This document shows, in pieces, positions 1 to 5,960 of a stretch of 5,960 nucleotides of DNA. The stretch covers positions 1 through 5,960 of the forward strand of contig CAMTOL010000143.1 of the NCBI GenBank assembly GCA_947074135.1. Reading direction: 5' to 3'. The notes below the pieces were generated by a model, which saw only the letters and a list, made by a program, of their open reading frames with translations, did no database searches and had not been told where the DNA came from. Numbering within the stretch: position 1 is the first letter of the stretch; every line of letters starts with the position of its first letter. Both the position numbers and the translations under genes were made by a program. This DNA comes from an uncultured Rikenellaceae bacterium (GTDB lineage: Bacteria; Bacteroidota; Bacteroidia; Bacteroidales; Rikenellaceae).

Positions 1-51
1 ACCATGAACAGGAATATATACAGTCAGTCATAAATACTTTATATTATTGAA

Positions 52-311
52 ATGAAAGATTCCACTAAAGGCGATACGAGAAACGCTGCTGTAATTACCA
101 TGAATGAGTTCATGAGAATCAAGAATTCAATCAAACCCGCTACAGATGACGCTGAAGCCAAGAAACTTGAACGGAAGGTGCTTCATGAGACTGCCTTAGA
201 AAGCGTTAAGAAGTGGCCTAACACCCTTGATACACTCCGCAAAAAGAAGGAAGACGATAAGATAAAGAAGCTAAGGGACGAAGAAATTAAACGACGTGAG
301 ATTGATTTGAA
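52..311 (+). CDS. 5' fragment of a eukaryotic-type coiled-coil protein, CFAP210/CCDC173-like
   Basis: Seen: an ATG at 52, preceded by an in-frame TAA at 31-33, opens a frame of about 86 codons rich in Lys, Glu and Arg. It has no signal peptide or bacterial family motif. After a short N-terminus there is VITMNEFMRIKNSI, then KVLHETALESVKKWPNT at about residues 43-59, then a charged helix ending in RDEEIKRREIDL. Recalled, not searched: CFAP210 (CCDC173), a ciliary doublet-microtubule inner protein, starts its conserved region in the same order: an aromatic-x-RI-x-S segment, LHxxS with V-K-x-W-x-NT, then K-x-RDEEI and R-x-x-DL. The match is good enough to infer a protist origin. The open frame continues to 513, but beyond about 311 it reads GH92 DNA out of frame, so that tail is not protein. 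Another ciliary TPH-domain protein is possible. A bacterial coiled-coil protein is less likely. Confidence 0.55.
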
Positions 312-315
312 GGTA
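303..315. other. Junction between eukaryote-like and bacterial GH92 DNA
   Basis: Upstream, frame 1 carries the coiled-coil protein up to about REIDL (ending at 309). Downstream, frame 3 carries GH92 sequence from about 309: FEGIEIEGGTKDEQ, then FYTALYR. The GH92 frame is closed upstream by a TGA at 303-305. The switch therefore falls within a few bases of 303-315. No terminal inverted repeat, target duplication, tRNA or integrase is visible. This fits a chimeric join better than a mobile-element boundary. The exact base cannot be fixed without the parent sequences. Confidence 0.65.
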
Positions 316-1577
316 TTGAGATTGAGGGTGGAACAAAAGATGAACAAATCACCTTCTATACAGCTCTCTATCGTACAATGTTGGCTCCCACGGTTTTTAA
401 CGATGTTGACGGAAGTTATAGAGGTGGTGATATGGAGGTGCATAAAGACGACTTTACTAACTATTCAACCTTCTCGCTTTGGGACACCTACCGCACTGCT
501 CACCCTTTGTTAACGCTGACTAACCCCCAACGAGTGGAGGATATGATAAGCTCTCTACTTGCTTTCAACGACCAAAGCGGTGCGTTGCCGGTGTGGAATA
601 TGTGGGGTAACGAAACTGATATGATGATTGGTTATCACGCAGTTCCTGTGATTGTTGAGGCATATCTTAAAGGAGTTAAGATGGATGCAAAGAGAGCTTT
701 AAACGCTTGTGTGGCTACGGCACGAAGAGGGTCTTATCGAGGAATTGGACACTTTGTTCGTAAAGGATATGTTCCTGCCCAAGAGAGTGAAAGTGTGAGC
801 AAAACACTAGAATATGCCTACGATGATTGGTGTATATCGGTTATGGCTCGGCAGATGGGCGAAGATGAGATTGCAGAAGAGTTCTTTAAACGTTCGCAAA
901 ACTATAAAAATATATTTAAGAACGGCTTTTTTCAACCTAAAGATTCTAACGGTAATTTCTTGGAGAATTTCGACCCTAAACTCTATACCGAACACATAAC
1001 CGAAAGTAATGGTTGGCAGTATCGCTTTGCGGTGCAACAAGATGTCGGAGCAATGGTTGAACTAATGGGTGGAAGTGACGCTTTCGAAGCTGCCCTAGAT
1101 AGTATGTTTACTCTAAATTCTGAACCAACAGATTCACTACCTATCTTCTCGACAGGTATGATTGGACAGTATGTTCAGGGCAACGAACCGTCGCACCATA
1201 TAGCCTACCTCTATAATTTTATAGATAAACCTGAAAAAAGTGCAAAATTAGTGAGTACAATTATCAACTCACAGTACTCTAATACTATAGGTGGATTGTG
1301 CGGCAATGAAGATTGCGGGCAGATGAGTGCTTGGTATGTGATGAGTGCTCTGGGTTTCTATCCTGTTGATCCTGTGTCGTTAGAATATGCTCTTGGTCTG
1401 CCACTATTCGAACGAGCTTCTATTAAACTCGATGGTGAGAAGGTCTTTAGAGTTATCAAAAGAGGAGATGGAGAACAACCTATTGAGTATTTTCTAAATG
1501 GTGAAAGGTTGGAAACGCCTTTTATTAAATGGAGTGACATTGTTGGCGGAGGTGAGTTGGTTTTTGTAGTAGATTGA
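309..1577 (+). CDS. GH92 family alpha-mannosidase-type glycosidase, 5'-truncated
   Basis: GH92 enzymes are calcium-dependent exo-acting glycosidases, mostly alpha-mannosidases. GH92 homology starts at about 309-315 (IEIEGGT, then TFYTALYR), upstream of the first in-frame ATG at 378. That ATG is therefore internal to the domain and not the natural start. Against the complete neighbour, about 285 N-terminal residues are missing, including any signal peptide and the beta-sandwich domain. The (alpha/alpha)6 catalytic part is intact. Counting from 378: FNDVDGSYRG 7-16, SLWDTYR 33-39, GNET 77-80, YVPAQESESVSKTLEYAYDDW 131-151 in part, the TESNGWQY acid-region motif 208-215, GNEPSHH 268-274 and GNEDCGQMSAW 309-319. 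The C-terminus ends in the usual GGGELVF strand. Unlike its neighbour it has VQQD (219-222) where many members have VPHD. No frameshift is seen after the junction. Family call near certain; substrate linkage unknown. Confidence 0.93.
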   Translation, partial: EGIEIEGGTKDEQITFYTALYRTMLAPTVFNDVDGSYRGGDMEVHKDDFTNYSTFSLWDTYRTAHPLLTLTNPQRVEDMISSLLAFNDQSGALPVWNMWGNETDMMIGYHAVPVIVEAYLKGVKMDAKRALNACVATARRGSYRGIGHFVRKGYVPAQESESVSKTLEYAYDDWCISVMARQMGEDEIAEEFFKRSQNYKNIFKNGFFQPKDSNGNFLENFDPKLYTEHITESNGWQYRFAVQQDVGAMVELMGGSDAFEAALDSMFTLNSEPTDSLPIFSTGMIGQYVQGNEPSHHIAYLYNFIDKPEKSAKLVSTIINSQYSNTIGGLCGNEDCGQMSAWYVMSALGFYPVDPVSLEYALGLPLFERASIKLDGEKVFRVIKRGDGEQPIEYFLNGERLETPFIKWSDIVGGGELVFVVD

Positions 1578-1640
1578 TGTGGCATTATGCTTTACCTGGA
1601 TGATTCAGAGATTGTTAGGAATTTATATAAACATAGTTTA

Positions 1641-3791
1641 ATGAAAAGTATATTGATGCCATATGTGGCAGTTGTTCTCTTTTTTATTGTGGGTTGTGAG
1701 AACTCAAAAAGAGAGGCGGACGAGGTTAAACGAGATTATATACAGTATGTTGATCCACTGATTGGTAGCGGCTATCACGGTCACGTCTTTGTTGGTGCAA
1801 ATCTCCCTTTTGGAGCTGTTCAGTTGGGTGTAACTAATGTTACTGATGGTTGGGATTGGTGTAGTGGTTACCATATATCAGACTCGACAATTGTGGGCTA
1901 TGCTCATACTCACCTTTCGGGAACTGGCATTGGCGATAAAGGAGATATACTCTTTATGCCCTATGTTGGTAAACTGAGTGGTTATAATAGACGTGATTAT
2001 CTCACGACTTATAAGCCTGAAAACCAAACGGCGAGGGCTGGTTATTATAGTGTTGTCGATGAGCGATATGGTGTTAAAACAGAGTTGACAGCCACTACTA
2101 GAGTGGGCTTTCATAAATATCCGTATCCAAAAGATGAAATGCCAAAACTACTTATCAATCTCAAACAAGGAATCGGTTGGGATAGAGCAGTGGAGTCTGT
2201 TGTCGAACAGCGTGGTTCAAAACGAATTGAGGGTTATCGCCTAAGTAAAGGCTGGGCTGAAGATGATAGAGTCTATTTTGTGGCTGAATTTTCAAAAAAC
2301 ATTAAAGAGTTTTTGTGGATTGATAGCTCAATGGTTGCTTGTATCACATTCGAAGATGGGGTAAATCTAGAGGCTGCAGTTGCAATATCGGGTGTAAATA
2401 TTGAAGGCGCTTCGAAAAACTTTGATGCTGAAGCTCGAGGTGTGTCGTTTGGAACTGCAAGTGCTAAAGCTCAAAAGGAGTGGAATAATTTTCTCTCTAG
2501 AATTGATATCCAAAGCGATGATTTGGCTCGATTAAGAACTTTCTATACTTCGCTCTATCACAGCGCTTTTTATCCCTCTATCTTTAATGATGTCGATGGA
2601 AAGTATCGAGGTGCTAATGGTGAAATTTACTCTAGCAATGAGGATATTTATACTCAGTTTTCGCTATGGGATACCTATCGAGCAGCTCATCCTCTCTATA
2701 CTTTGATTGTGCCAGAACGTGTGCCATCGATGATTAATTCGATGCTCAATATCTATGACCAGCAGGGCAAATTGCCGATTTGGCACCTAAGCGGAAACGA
2801 AACTAACTGTATGACTGGTGTTTCGAGTGTGCAAGTTGTTGGCGATGCAATAATGAAAGGATTTGAGGGGATTGATTATGAGCGTGCATATGCAGCTATG
2901 GCTGCATATGCAGAGTTAGATGAGAGGGGTTTGAAAGAGATTCGTGAGCTGGGCTTTTATCCAGCAGATAGCGATGTTGAGAGCGTGGCTCGTGCGTTGG
3001 AGTACTGCATTTCTGATGCTGCAGTGGCTCGTGTCGCCGAAAAACTAGGTAAAAATAGTGATGCAGCTAAGTTTAAAGAGCGTTCGAAAGGGTATAAACG
3101 ATATTTCGATAAGAGTGATAACTTTATGAAGGGTGTTTTGAGCAATGGTATGTTTAGAAAACCATTCGACCCAGCGTACTCTACCCATCGTGGCGACGAC
3201 TTCTGTGAAGGAAACTCTTGGCAATATACTTGGATGGTGCCTCACGACTACCAGGGGCTCTTTGAGTTGATGGGCGGAGTTGAGGAGGCTGAGCGTAGGC
3301 TCGATTTAACCTATGCTACGCCTTATGTGCCATCTAAAGATGCTTCGCCGGATATCTCAGGTATGATGGGGCAGGTTGCGCACGGTAATGAACCCTCTCA
3401 CGCTACTCCATATGCTTATGCGGCTATGGGACGAGCTGATAAGACAGCAAGAACTGTTAGGCACATTATGGATAGCCTCTATTTCGATAAACCAGAGGGA
3501 ATCAGCGGAAACGAAGATATGGGACAGATGAGCGCTTGGTATATTCTCAATGCAATGGGATTCTATCAACCTGACCCGTCAAGCGCACAGTTTGTCTTTG
3601 GCTCGCCTCTTTTTGAAGAGGTGACATTAATGCTTCCGAATAAAAAAGTACTTAAAATTATTTGCGAAAATTATGACTCGCAAAATATCTATATCGAAAG
3701 TGCGACTATAAACGATAAACCTCTGTCTGGGGAGATATCGTATAGTCAAATTATGGAGGGTGGTGAATTAAGGTTTAAAATGCGAAAATAA
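1641..3791 (+). CDS. GH92 family alpha-mannosidase-type lipoprotein, complete
   Basis: A complete GH92 glycosidase of 716 residues, within the usual family size. The ATG at 1641 is chosen because it gives a lipoprotein signal: MK, a hydrophobic stretch, and lipobox IVGC with Cys19. An in-frame ATG at 1587 would put 18 polar residues in front. Expected location is the outer membrane or periplasm. Motifs: YVDPLIG 36-42, GWDWCSGYH 70-78 and SGTGIGDKGDI 93-103 (N-terminal domain); FNDVDGKYRG, SLWDTYR, GNET 385-388, CEGNSWQY 522-529 (general-acid region), VPHD 533-536, GNEPSH 582-587, GNEDMGQMSAW 623-633. It departs from the usual family pattern at LEYCISDAAVA (usually LEYAYDDWCIA), GVSSVQVV (usually GYHSVPVI) and GNEPSHA (usually SHH), so specificity may differ from copy 1. 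It lies 63 nt after copy 1, with no clear promoter or terminator between them, so they are probably co-transcribed. Confidence 0.95.
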   Translation: MKSILMPYVAVVLFFIVGCENSKREADEVKRDYIQYVDPLIGSGYHGHVFVGANLPFGAVQLGVTNVTDGWDWCSGYHISDSTIVGYAHTHLSGTGIGDKGDILFMPYVGKLSGYNRRDYLTTYKPENQTARAGYYSVVDERYGVKTELTATTRVGFHKYPYPKDEMPKLLINLKQGIGWDRAVESVVEQRGSKRIEGYRLSKGWAEDDRVYFVAEFSKNIKEFLWIDSSMVACITFEDGVNLEAAVAISGVNIEGASKNFDAEARGVSFGTASAKAQKEWNNFLSRIDIQSDDLARLRTFYTSLYHSAFYPSIFNDVDGKYRGANGEIYSSNEDIYTQFSLWDTYRAAHPLYTLIVPERVPSMINSMLNIYDQQGKLPIWHLSGNETNCMTGVSSVQVVGDAIMKGFEGIDYERAYAAMAAYAELDERGLKEIRELGFYPADSDVESVARALEYCISDAAVARVAEKLGKNSDAAKFKERSKGYKRYFDKSDNFMKGVLSNGMFRKPFDPAYSTHRGDDFCEGNSWQYTWMVPHDYQGLFELMGGVEEAERRLDLTYATPYVPSKDASPDISGMMGQVAHGNEPSHATPYAYAAMGRADKTARTVRHIMDSLYFDKPEGISGNEDMGQMSAWYILNAMGFYQPDPSSAQFVFGSPLFEEVTLMLPNKKVLKIICENYDSQNIYIESATINDKPLSGEISYSQIMEGGELRFKMRK
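2885..2912. repeat. Perfect 12-bp inverted repeat with 4-nt loop inside the GH92 gene
   Basis: TGCATATGCAGC (2885-2896) and GCTGCATATGCA (2901-2912) are exact reverse complements around the loop TATG. In the GH92 frame the repeat encodes AYAAMAAYA, itself a palindromic peptide, in a helical stretch at residues 416-424. In RNA it would form a stable hairpin within the coding region. No poly-T follows, so it is not a terminator. Confidence 0.8.
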
Positions 3792-3804
3792 ATTTGTATA
3801 TTTG
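3774..3804 (+). promoter_or_regulatory. Bacteroidetes-type promoter for nadD-ruvX-def
   Basis: TATATTTG at 3797-3804 matches the Bacteroidetes -7 consensus TAnnTTTG exactly. TTTA at 3774-3777 is one base off the -33 TTTG, with a 19-base spacer. Transcription would start near 3810, leaving about 30 nt before the nadD ATG. The -33 element lies inside the last codons of the GH92 gene. The A-rich stretch AAATAAAACAAAAACAT before the ATG, with no Shine-Dalgarno sequence, is typical of this phylum. Confidence 0.65.
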
Positions 3805-3838
3805 AACACTCAATAATGCTCAAATAAAACAAAAACAT

Positions 3839-4522
3839 ATGAAGATTGGTCTTCTCTTTGGCTCGTTCGACCCAATTCATAACGGACATATGGCAATTGC
3901 ACACTGGGCTCTTGATTCTGGAGGGTGTGATGAAGTGTGGTTAGTGCTTTCTCCTCAAAATCCAATGAAACCGACAGTGGCATCTCCTTATGAGAAGCGT
4001 AAGGCTATGGTTACTCTTGCTGTCGAGGATGAGAAAAAGATAAAATTATCGACTGTCGAGAGCGATTTAGAACCTCCTTACTACACAATACTCACTATCG
4101 AAGAGTTGCAAAAAAGAGATCCTGATGTCGAATTTGTAGTACTGTGTGGTACCGATGTCAAGGTGCAGAGCGGACACTGGTTTAGAGCTAATGAACTGCA
4201 TAAAATGGTGGCGTTTGTCGAATATCCGAGATATAATAATGATAGACTCCCATTTATCGACGTATCATCGACAGAAATACGCCAAGGTCTGAAACTCGAT
4301 TACCTAAATCCTAAAGTTCGAGAGTATATAGAGCGTAAGCAGATTTACAACTCGGCTTTAGAGCGAGGTAGAGCGCTGTATGCGGCAGGAGATATTTGTG
4401 GTGCTATCAACGAATGGAGTCACTGTGACGGAACTGAGCAGCAGAAACAAGAAGCGGCAACTTTAAGAGAACTTGCTTCCGAAATTTTAGCATACCGCTA
4501 TACTGACATTTATAATCCTTAA
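3839..4522 (+). CDS. nadD: Nicotinate-nucleotide adenylyltransferase with C-terminal extension
   Basis: Transfers AMP from ATP to nicotinate mononucleotide to give deamido-NAD, the penultimate step of NAD synthesis, in the cytosol. The 227-residue protein has the nucleotidyltransferase signature GSFDPIHNGH at 8-17 (HxGH type), SPQNPMK at 38-44 in the substrate-binding position, GTDVKVQSGHW at 104-114 (family GxDN...W region) and SSTEIR at 143-148. The standard domain ends at about YIERKQIY (163-170), giving the usual length of about 170-190 residues. The remaining 57 residues, from NSALERGRALYAAGD to YRYTDIYNP, are an extra helical segment with a TPR-like look (ALYAAGDICGAINEW). It is the first gene of an operon with ruvX and def, and the gap to ruvX is 4 nt. 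In many Bacteroidetes nadD follows gmk; here GH92 genes lie upstream instead. Confidence 0.93.
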   Translation: MKIGLLFGSFDPIHNGHMAIAHWALDSGGCDEVWLVLSPQNPMKPTVASPYEKRKAMVTLAVEDEKKIKLSTVESDLEPPYYTILTIEELQKRDPDVEFVVLCGTDVKVQSGHWFRANELHKMVAFVEYPRYNNDRLPFIDVSSTEIRQGLKLDYLNPKVREYIERKQIYNSALERGRALYAAGDICGAINEWSHCDGTEQQKQEAATLRELASEILAYRYTDIYNP

Positions 4523-4526
4523 ATAA

Positions 4527-4946
4527 ATGGGGCGTATTTTAGCCATAGATTATGGTAGTAAACGAGTTGGTGTTGCGGTGACCGACCCACTTCGAATTAT
4601 TGCGCAACCACTTGTGACAGTTGATGCTAAAGAACTATTTGAGTTTTTAAATAACTATTTTCAAAATAATAGTGTAGATGCTGTTGTTATAGGAATGCCT
4701 GTGCAATGGGATGGCTCTCCAAGCGATTCACAACGATATATTCGACCATTTATAGGTCGATTTAAAAAGGAGTTTCCTCTCGTTCCTTTAATCGAGGTCG
4801 ATGAGAGTTTTAGTTCGGTTGAGGCCCAAAGAGCTATGATTGAGGGTGGTGTTCGTCGTAATGCGAGAAAGCAGAAGTCTGGAATAGTTGATAAGACAGC
4901 GGCCTCGATTATTTTGCAACGTTATTTAGAACAGGGGTTAGAATGA
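4527..4946 (+). CDS. ruvX: RuvX/YqgF Holliday junction resolvase-like protein
   Basis: A member of the YqgF family with an RNase H fold. It is linked to 16S rRNA 5'-end processing in E. coli and described as a putative Holliday junction resolvase; it is cytosolic. At 139 residues it has the usual full length. Motifs: LAIDYGSKRVGVAVTDP at 5-21 (first catalytic Asp8), VVIGMPVQWDGS at 53-64, VDESFSSVEAQRAM at 91-104 and SGIVDKTAASIILQRYL at 118-134 (catalytic Asp122). The third motif is usually DER[LF][TS]; here the Arg is replaced by Ser94, a visible departure. The other catalytic positions are kept. Its TGA overlaps the ATG of the next gene as ATGA, which suggests translational coupling. Confidence 0.95.
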   Translation: MGRILAIDYGSKRVGVAVTDPLRIIAQPLVTVDAKELFEFLNNYFQNNSVDAVVIGMPVQWDGSPSDSQRYIRPFIGRFKKEFPLVPLIEVDESFSSVEAQRAMIEGGVRRNARKQKSGIVDKTAASIILQRYLEQGLE

Positions 4947-5638
4947 AATTATTTACTATCTTTGCACTGTTTTTCGTGTTTCTGAGCAATGATTCTTTTG
5001 CGCAGAACGACAACTTTGAGTTGGCGAAAAACGATAGTTTAGAGTTAAGAAATTGTAATAATAGTATGATACTGCCGATTTATGTCTATGGACAAGATGT
5101 GTTAAGAGAAGATAGTCAGGAGGTTGCGCCCGATTACAAGGATTTGCCACAATTGCTCGAAAATATGTATGCTACAATGTATGCTGCAGATGGAATAGGT
5201 CTTTCTGCTTGTCAGATTGGACTCCCGCTGCAACTCTTTGTGGTTGATATCGCTGGTTTTTATGAGAGTGAAGAGGATTTGGCAGAGATTGGAGATGATG
5301 CTCAAAGAGAGCCATTTAAGAGAGTGTTTATTAATCCTCGAATCATTGAGAGCTCGGAGGAGCAGGAGCCCTATAATGAGGGTTGCTTGAGTCTTCCAGG
5401 CATTAATGAGAATGTGTTGCGTCCTAACTGGATTGTGCTTCGTTATCAAGACGAGAATTTTGTGGAGCATACGCAGAAGTTCGACGCAATGTGGGCTCGT
5501 GTCATTCAACACGAATATGATCACGTAATTGGTAAGGTTTTTACAGATAGATTAGCCCCAATTCGTAGGCAAATGGTGCGTTCAAAACTTCAAGGTATTG
5601 CTCGTGGAGTTCATAATGCAAAGTATAGAGTTAAGTAG
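4943..5638 (+). CDS. def: Peptide deformylase with in-frame signal-peptide-like N-terminus
   Basis: Removes the formyl group from the initiator methionine of new proteins, normally at the ribosome. All three motifs are present in the 231-residue frame: GIGLSACQIG 84-93 (usually GIGLAAxQ; the first Ala is Ser here), EGCLSLPG 146-153 with metal ligand Cys148, and QHEYDH 189-194 with His190, His194 and catalytic Glu191. The family normally starts at the equivalent of Met42 (MILPIYVYGQDVLRE), whose ATG is at 5066. The 41 codons before it read as a Sec signal peptide: MK, the hydrophobic run LFTIFALFFVFL, then NDSFA followed by QN, a good signal peptidase I site. The ATGA overlap with ruvX favours 4943 as a used start. 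The protein could be exported, could be made from 5066 in the cytosol, or both. The enzyme call is firm; the start is uncertain. A terminator follows. Confidence 0.93.
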   Translation: MKLFTIFALFFVFLSNDSFAQNDNFELAKNDSLELRNCNNSMILPIYVYGQDVLREDSQEVAPDYKDLPQLLENMYATMYAADGIGLSACQIGLPLQLFVVDIAGFYESEEDLAEIGDDAQREPFKRVFINPRIIESSEEQEPYNEGCLSLPGINENVLRPNWIVLRYQDENFVEHTQKFDAMWARVIQHEYDHVIGKVFTDRLAPIRRQMVRSKLQGIARGVHNAKYRVK

Positions 5639-5670
5639 GGATTCGTAAATCTATTGTTTAAAGTGTTTTA

Positions 5671-5702
5671 GGGGACAATATTATTTATTGTCCCTTTTTT
5701 TT
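5671..5702 (+). terminator. Intrinsic terminator of the nadD-ruvX-def operon
   Basis: GGGACAATA (5672-5680) pairs exactly with TATTGTCCC (5686-5694) around the 5-nt loop TTATT, giving a 9-bp stem. A further G-T pair is possible at the base. Eight T residues follow at 5695-5702. It lies 33 nt after the def stop codon. Confidence 0.93.
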
Positions 5703-5746
5703 GCGAGAAAAATATTAGTTTGGAAACGTTTTTGTTTATCTTTAGT

Positions 5747-5778
5747 GTTGTTTTTCATATAACTAATTTGTATCTTCG
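5747..5778 (+). promoter_or_regulatory. Candidate Bacteroidetes-type promoter for the DksA/TraR-like gene
   Basis: TATCTTCG at 5771-5778 matches the -7 consensus TAnnTTTG at all but one base. GTTG at 5747-5750 supplies the -33 TTG with a 20-base spacer. Transcription would start near 5784, giving a leader of roughly 90 nt before the ATG at 5872. The stretch 5703-5746 between the terminator and this site is AT-rich, and I see no gene in it. Confidence 0.5.
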
Positions 5779-5859
5779 CTGAAGTTTAATCAATAAAGAG
5801 TTATTTTAATTATTCCCAAAATGCCCTAAAAAGCTAAGTAGAGCAGTAAAATCAAAGAC

Positions 5860-5864
5860 AGGAG
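5860..5864 (+). promoter_or_regulatory. Strong Shine-Dalgarno sequence
   Basis: AGGAG ends 7 nt before the ATG at 5872, an ideal spacing. The other intact genes of this window have only A-rich upstream regions, so this site is unusual here. It supports 5872 as a true start. Confidence 0.7.
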
Positions 5865-5871
5865 AAAAAAT

Positions 5872-5960
5872 ATGGACGCAATCGCAAACACTAGATATTC
5901 AGATGCGTCATTTTATGAATTTAAGGATATAATCCTAGCTAAGCTTGATAAGGCCACGTC
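5872..5960 (+). CDS. DksA/TraR-type zinc-finger protein, N-terminal part only
   Basis: Only the first 29 codons are in the window and the frame is open to the end. The segment TRYSDASFYEFKDIILAKLDKA resembles the start of the small Bacteroidetes DksA/TraR-family proteins, which typically begin with a TRYSD-x-x-L-x-EFK-x-x-IL-x-KL-x-KA pattern (recalled, not searched). Family members are C4 zinc-finger coiled-coil proteins that act on RNA polymerase. The cysteines would lie beyond the window, so the call rests on the N-terminal helix, the strong Shine-Dalgarno sequence and the plausible promoter. A separate transcription unit after the def terminator is inferred. Confidence 0.65.
   Translation, partial: MDAIANTRYSDASFYEFKDIILAKLDKAT

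Noticed and set aside
28..32. TCATA resembling a parabasalid initiator element 22 nt before the ATG at 52
   Set aside because: Five bases carry too little information, and the protist lineage is not known.
312..513. Continuation of the 52-start frame to a TAA at 513
   Set aside because: From about 312 on this frame reads GH92 coding DNA out of register. The peptide has no family pattern, while the other frame gives clear GH92 motifs.
1587..1640. Upstream ATG for the second GH92 gene
   Set aside because: It adds 18 mostly polar and charged residues before a good lipoprotein signal. Starting at 1641 gives MK, a hydrophobic run and a lipobox Cys at position 19.
4957..4964. TATCTTTG, an exact -7 promoter box at the start of def
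   Set aside because: No TTG or TTTG lies 19-21 bases upstream, and the bases encode part of the signal-like peptide. It could serve the 5066 start, but the evidence is too thin to annotate.
5102..5524. Long open frame on the - strand opposite def
   Set aside because: It lies wholly within the strongly supported def gene and shows no family motif. The same applies to the other - strand open stretches over GH92 and over 183-443.
5719..5744. TTTG and TATCTTTA as a promoter after the def terminator
   Set aside because: The spacer is only 14 bases, too short for the Bacteroidetes 19-21 base arrangement. The 5747-5778 pair fits better.

Overview
The window looks like a Bacteroidetes (probably Bacteroidales) chromosome segment of moderate to low G+C. 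Three things point there: two tandem family GH92 mannosidase-type genes, promoters of the Bacteroidetes TAnnTTTG type, and a lipoprotein signal on the second GH92 protein. All genes are on the + strand.

Region 1 (about 1-311) does not look bacterial. It encodes the start of a charged, lysine-rich coiled-coil protein that, from memory, aligns with the N-terminal part of the ciliary protein CFAP210/CCDC173 (trichohyalin-plectin-homology group). At about 303-315 this reading frame is abandoned. A different frame then takes over in the middle of a GH92 gene that lacks roughly its first 285 codons. The simplest reading is a chimeric join (amplification or assembly) between protist DNA and DNA of an associated bacterium. 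A real insertion or transfer is possible but less likely.

Region 2 (about 309-3791) holds two GH92 genes 63 bases apart: a 5'-truncated copy, then a complete copy with a lipoprotein signal. They probably form part of a glycan-degradation operon acting on mannose-containing glycans at the cell envelope. No SusC/SusD-type gene is in view.

Region 3 (3774-5702) is a compact housekeeping operon, nadD-ruvX-def, with its own promoter overlapping the end of the second GH92 gene. The gap is 4 nt between nadD and ruvX, ruvX and def overlap by ATGA, and a strong intrinsic terminator closes the unit. The genes cover NAD synthesis, RuvX/YqgF nuclease function and N-terminal deformylation. Two proteins are odd: NadD carries a C-terminal helical extension of about 57 residues, and the deformylase is preceded in frame by what reads as a complete Sec signal peptide.

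Region 4 (5703-5960) has a promoter, a leader of roughly 90 nt, a strong Shine-Dalgarno sequence and the first 29 codons of a DksA/TraR-like gene that runs off the window.
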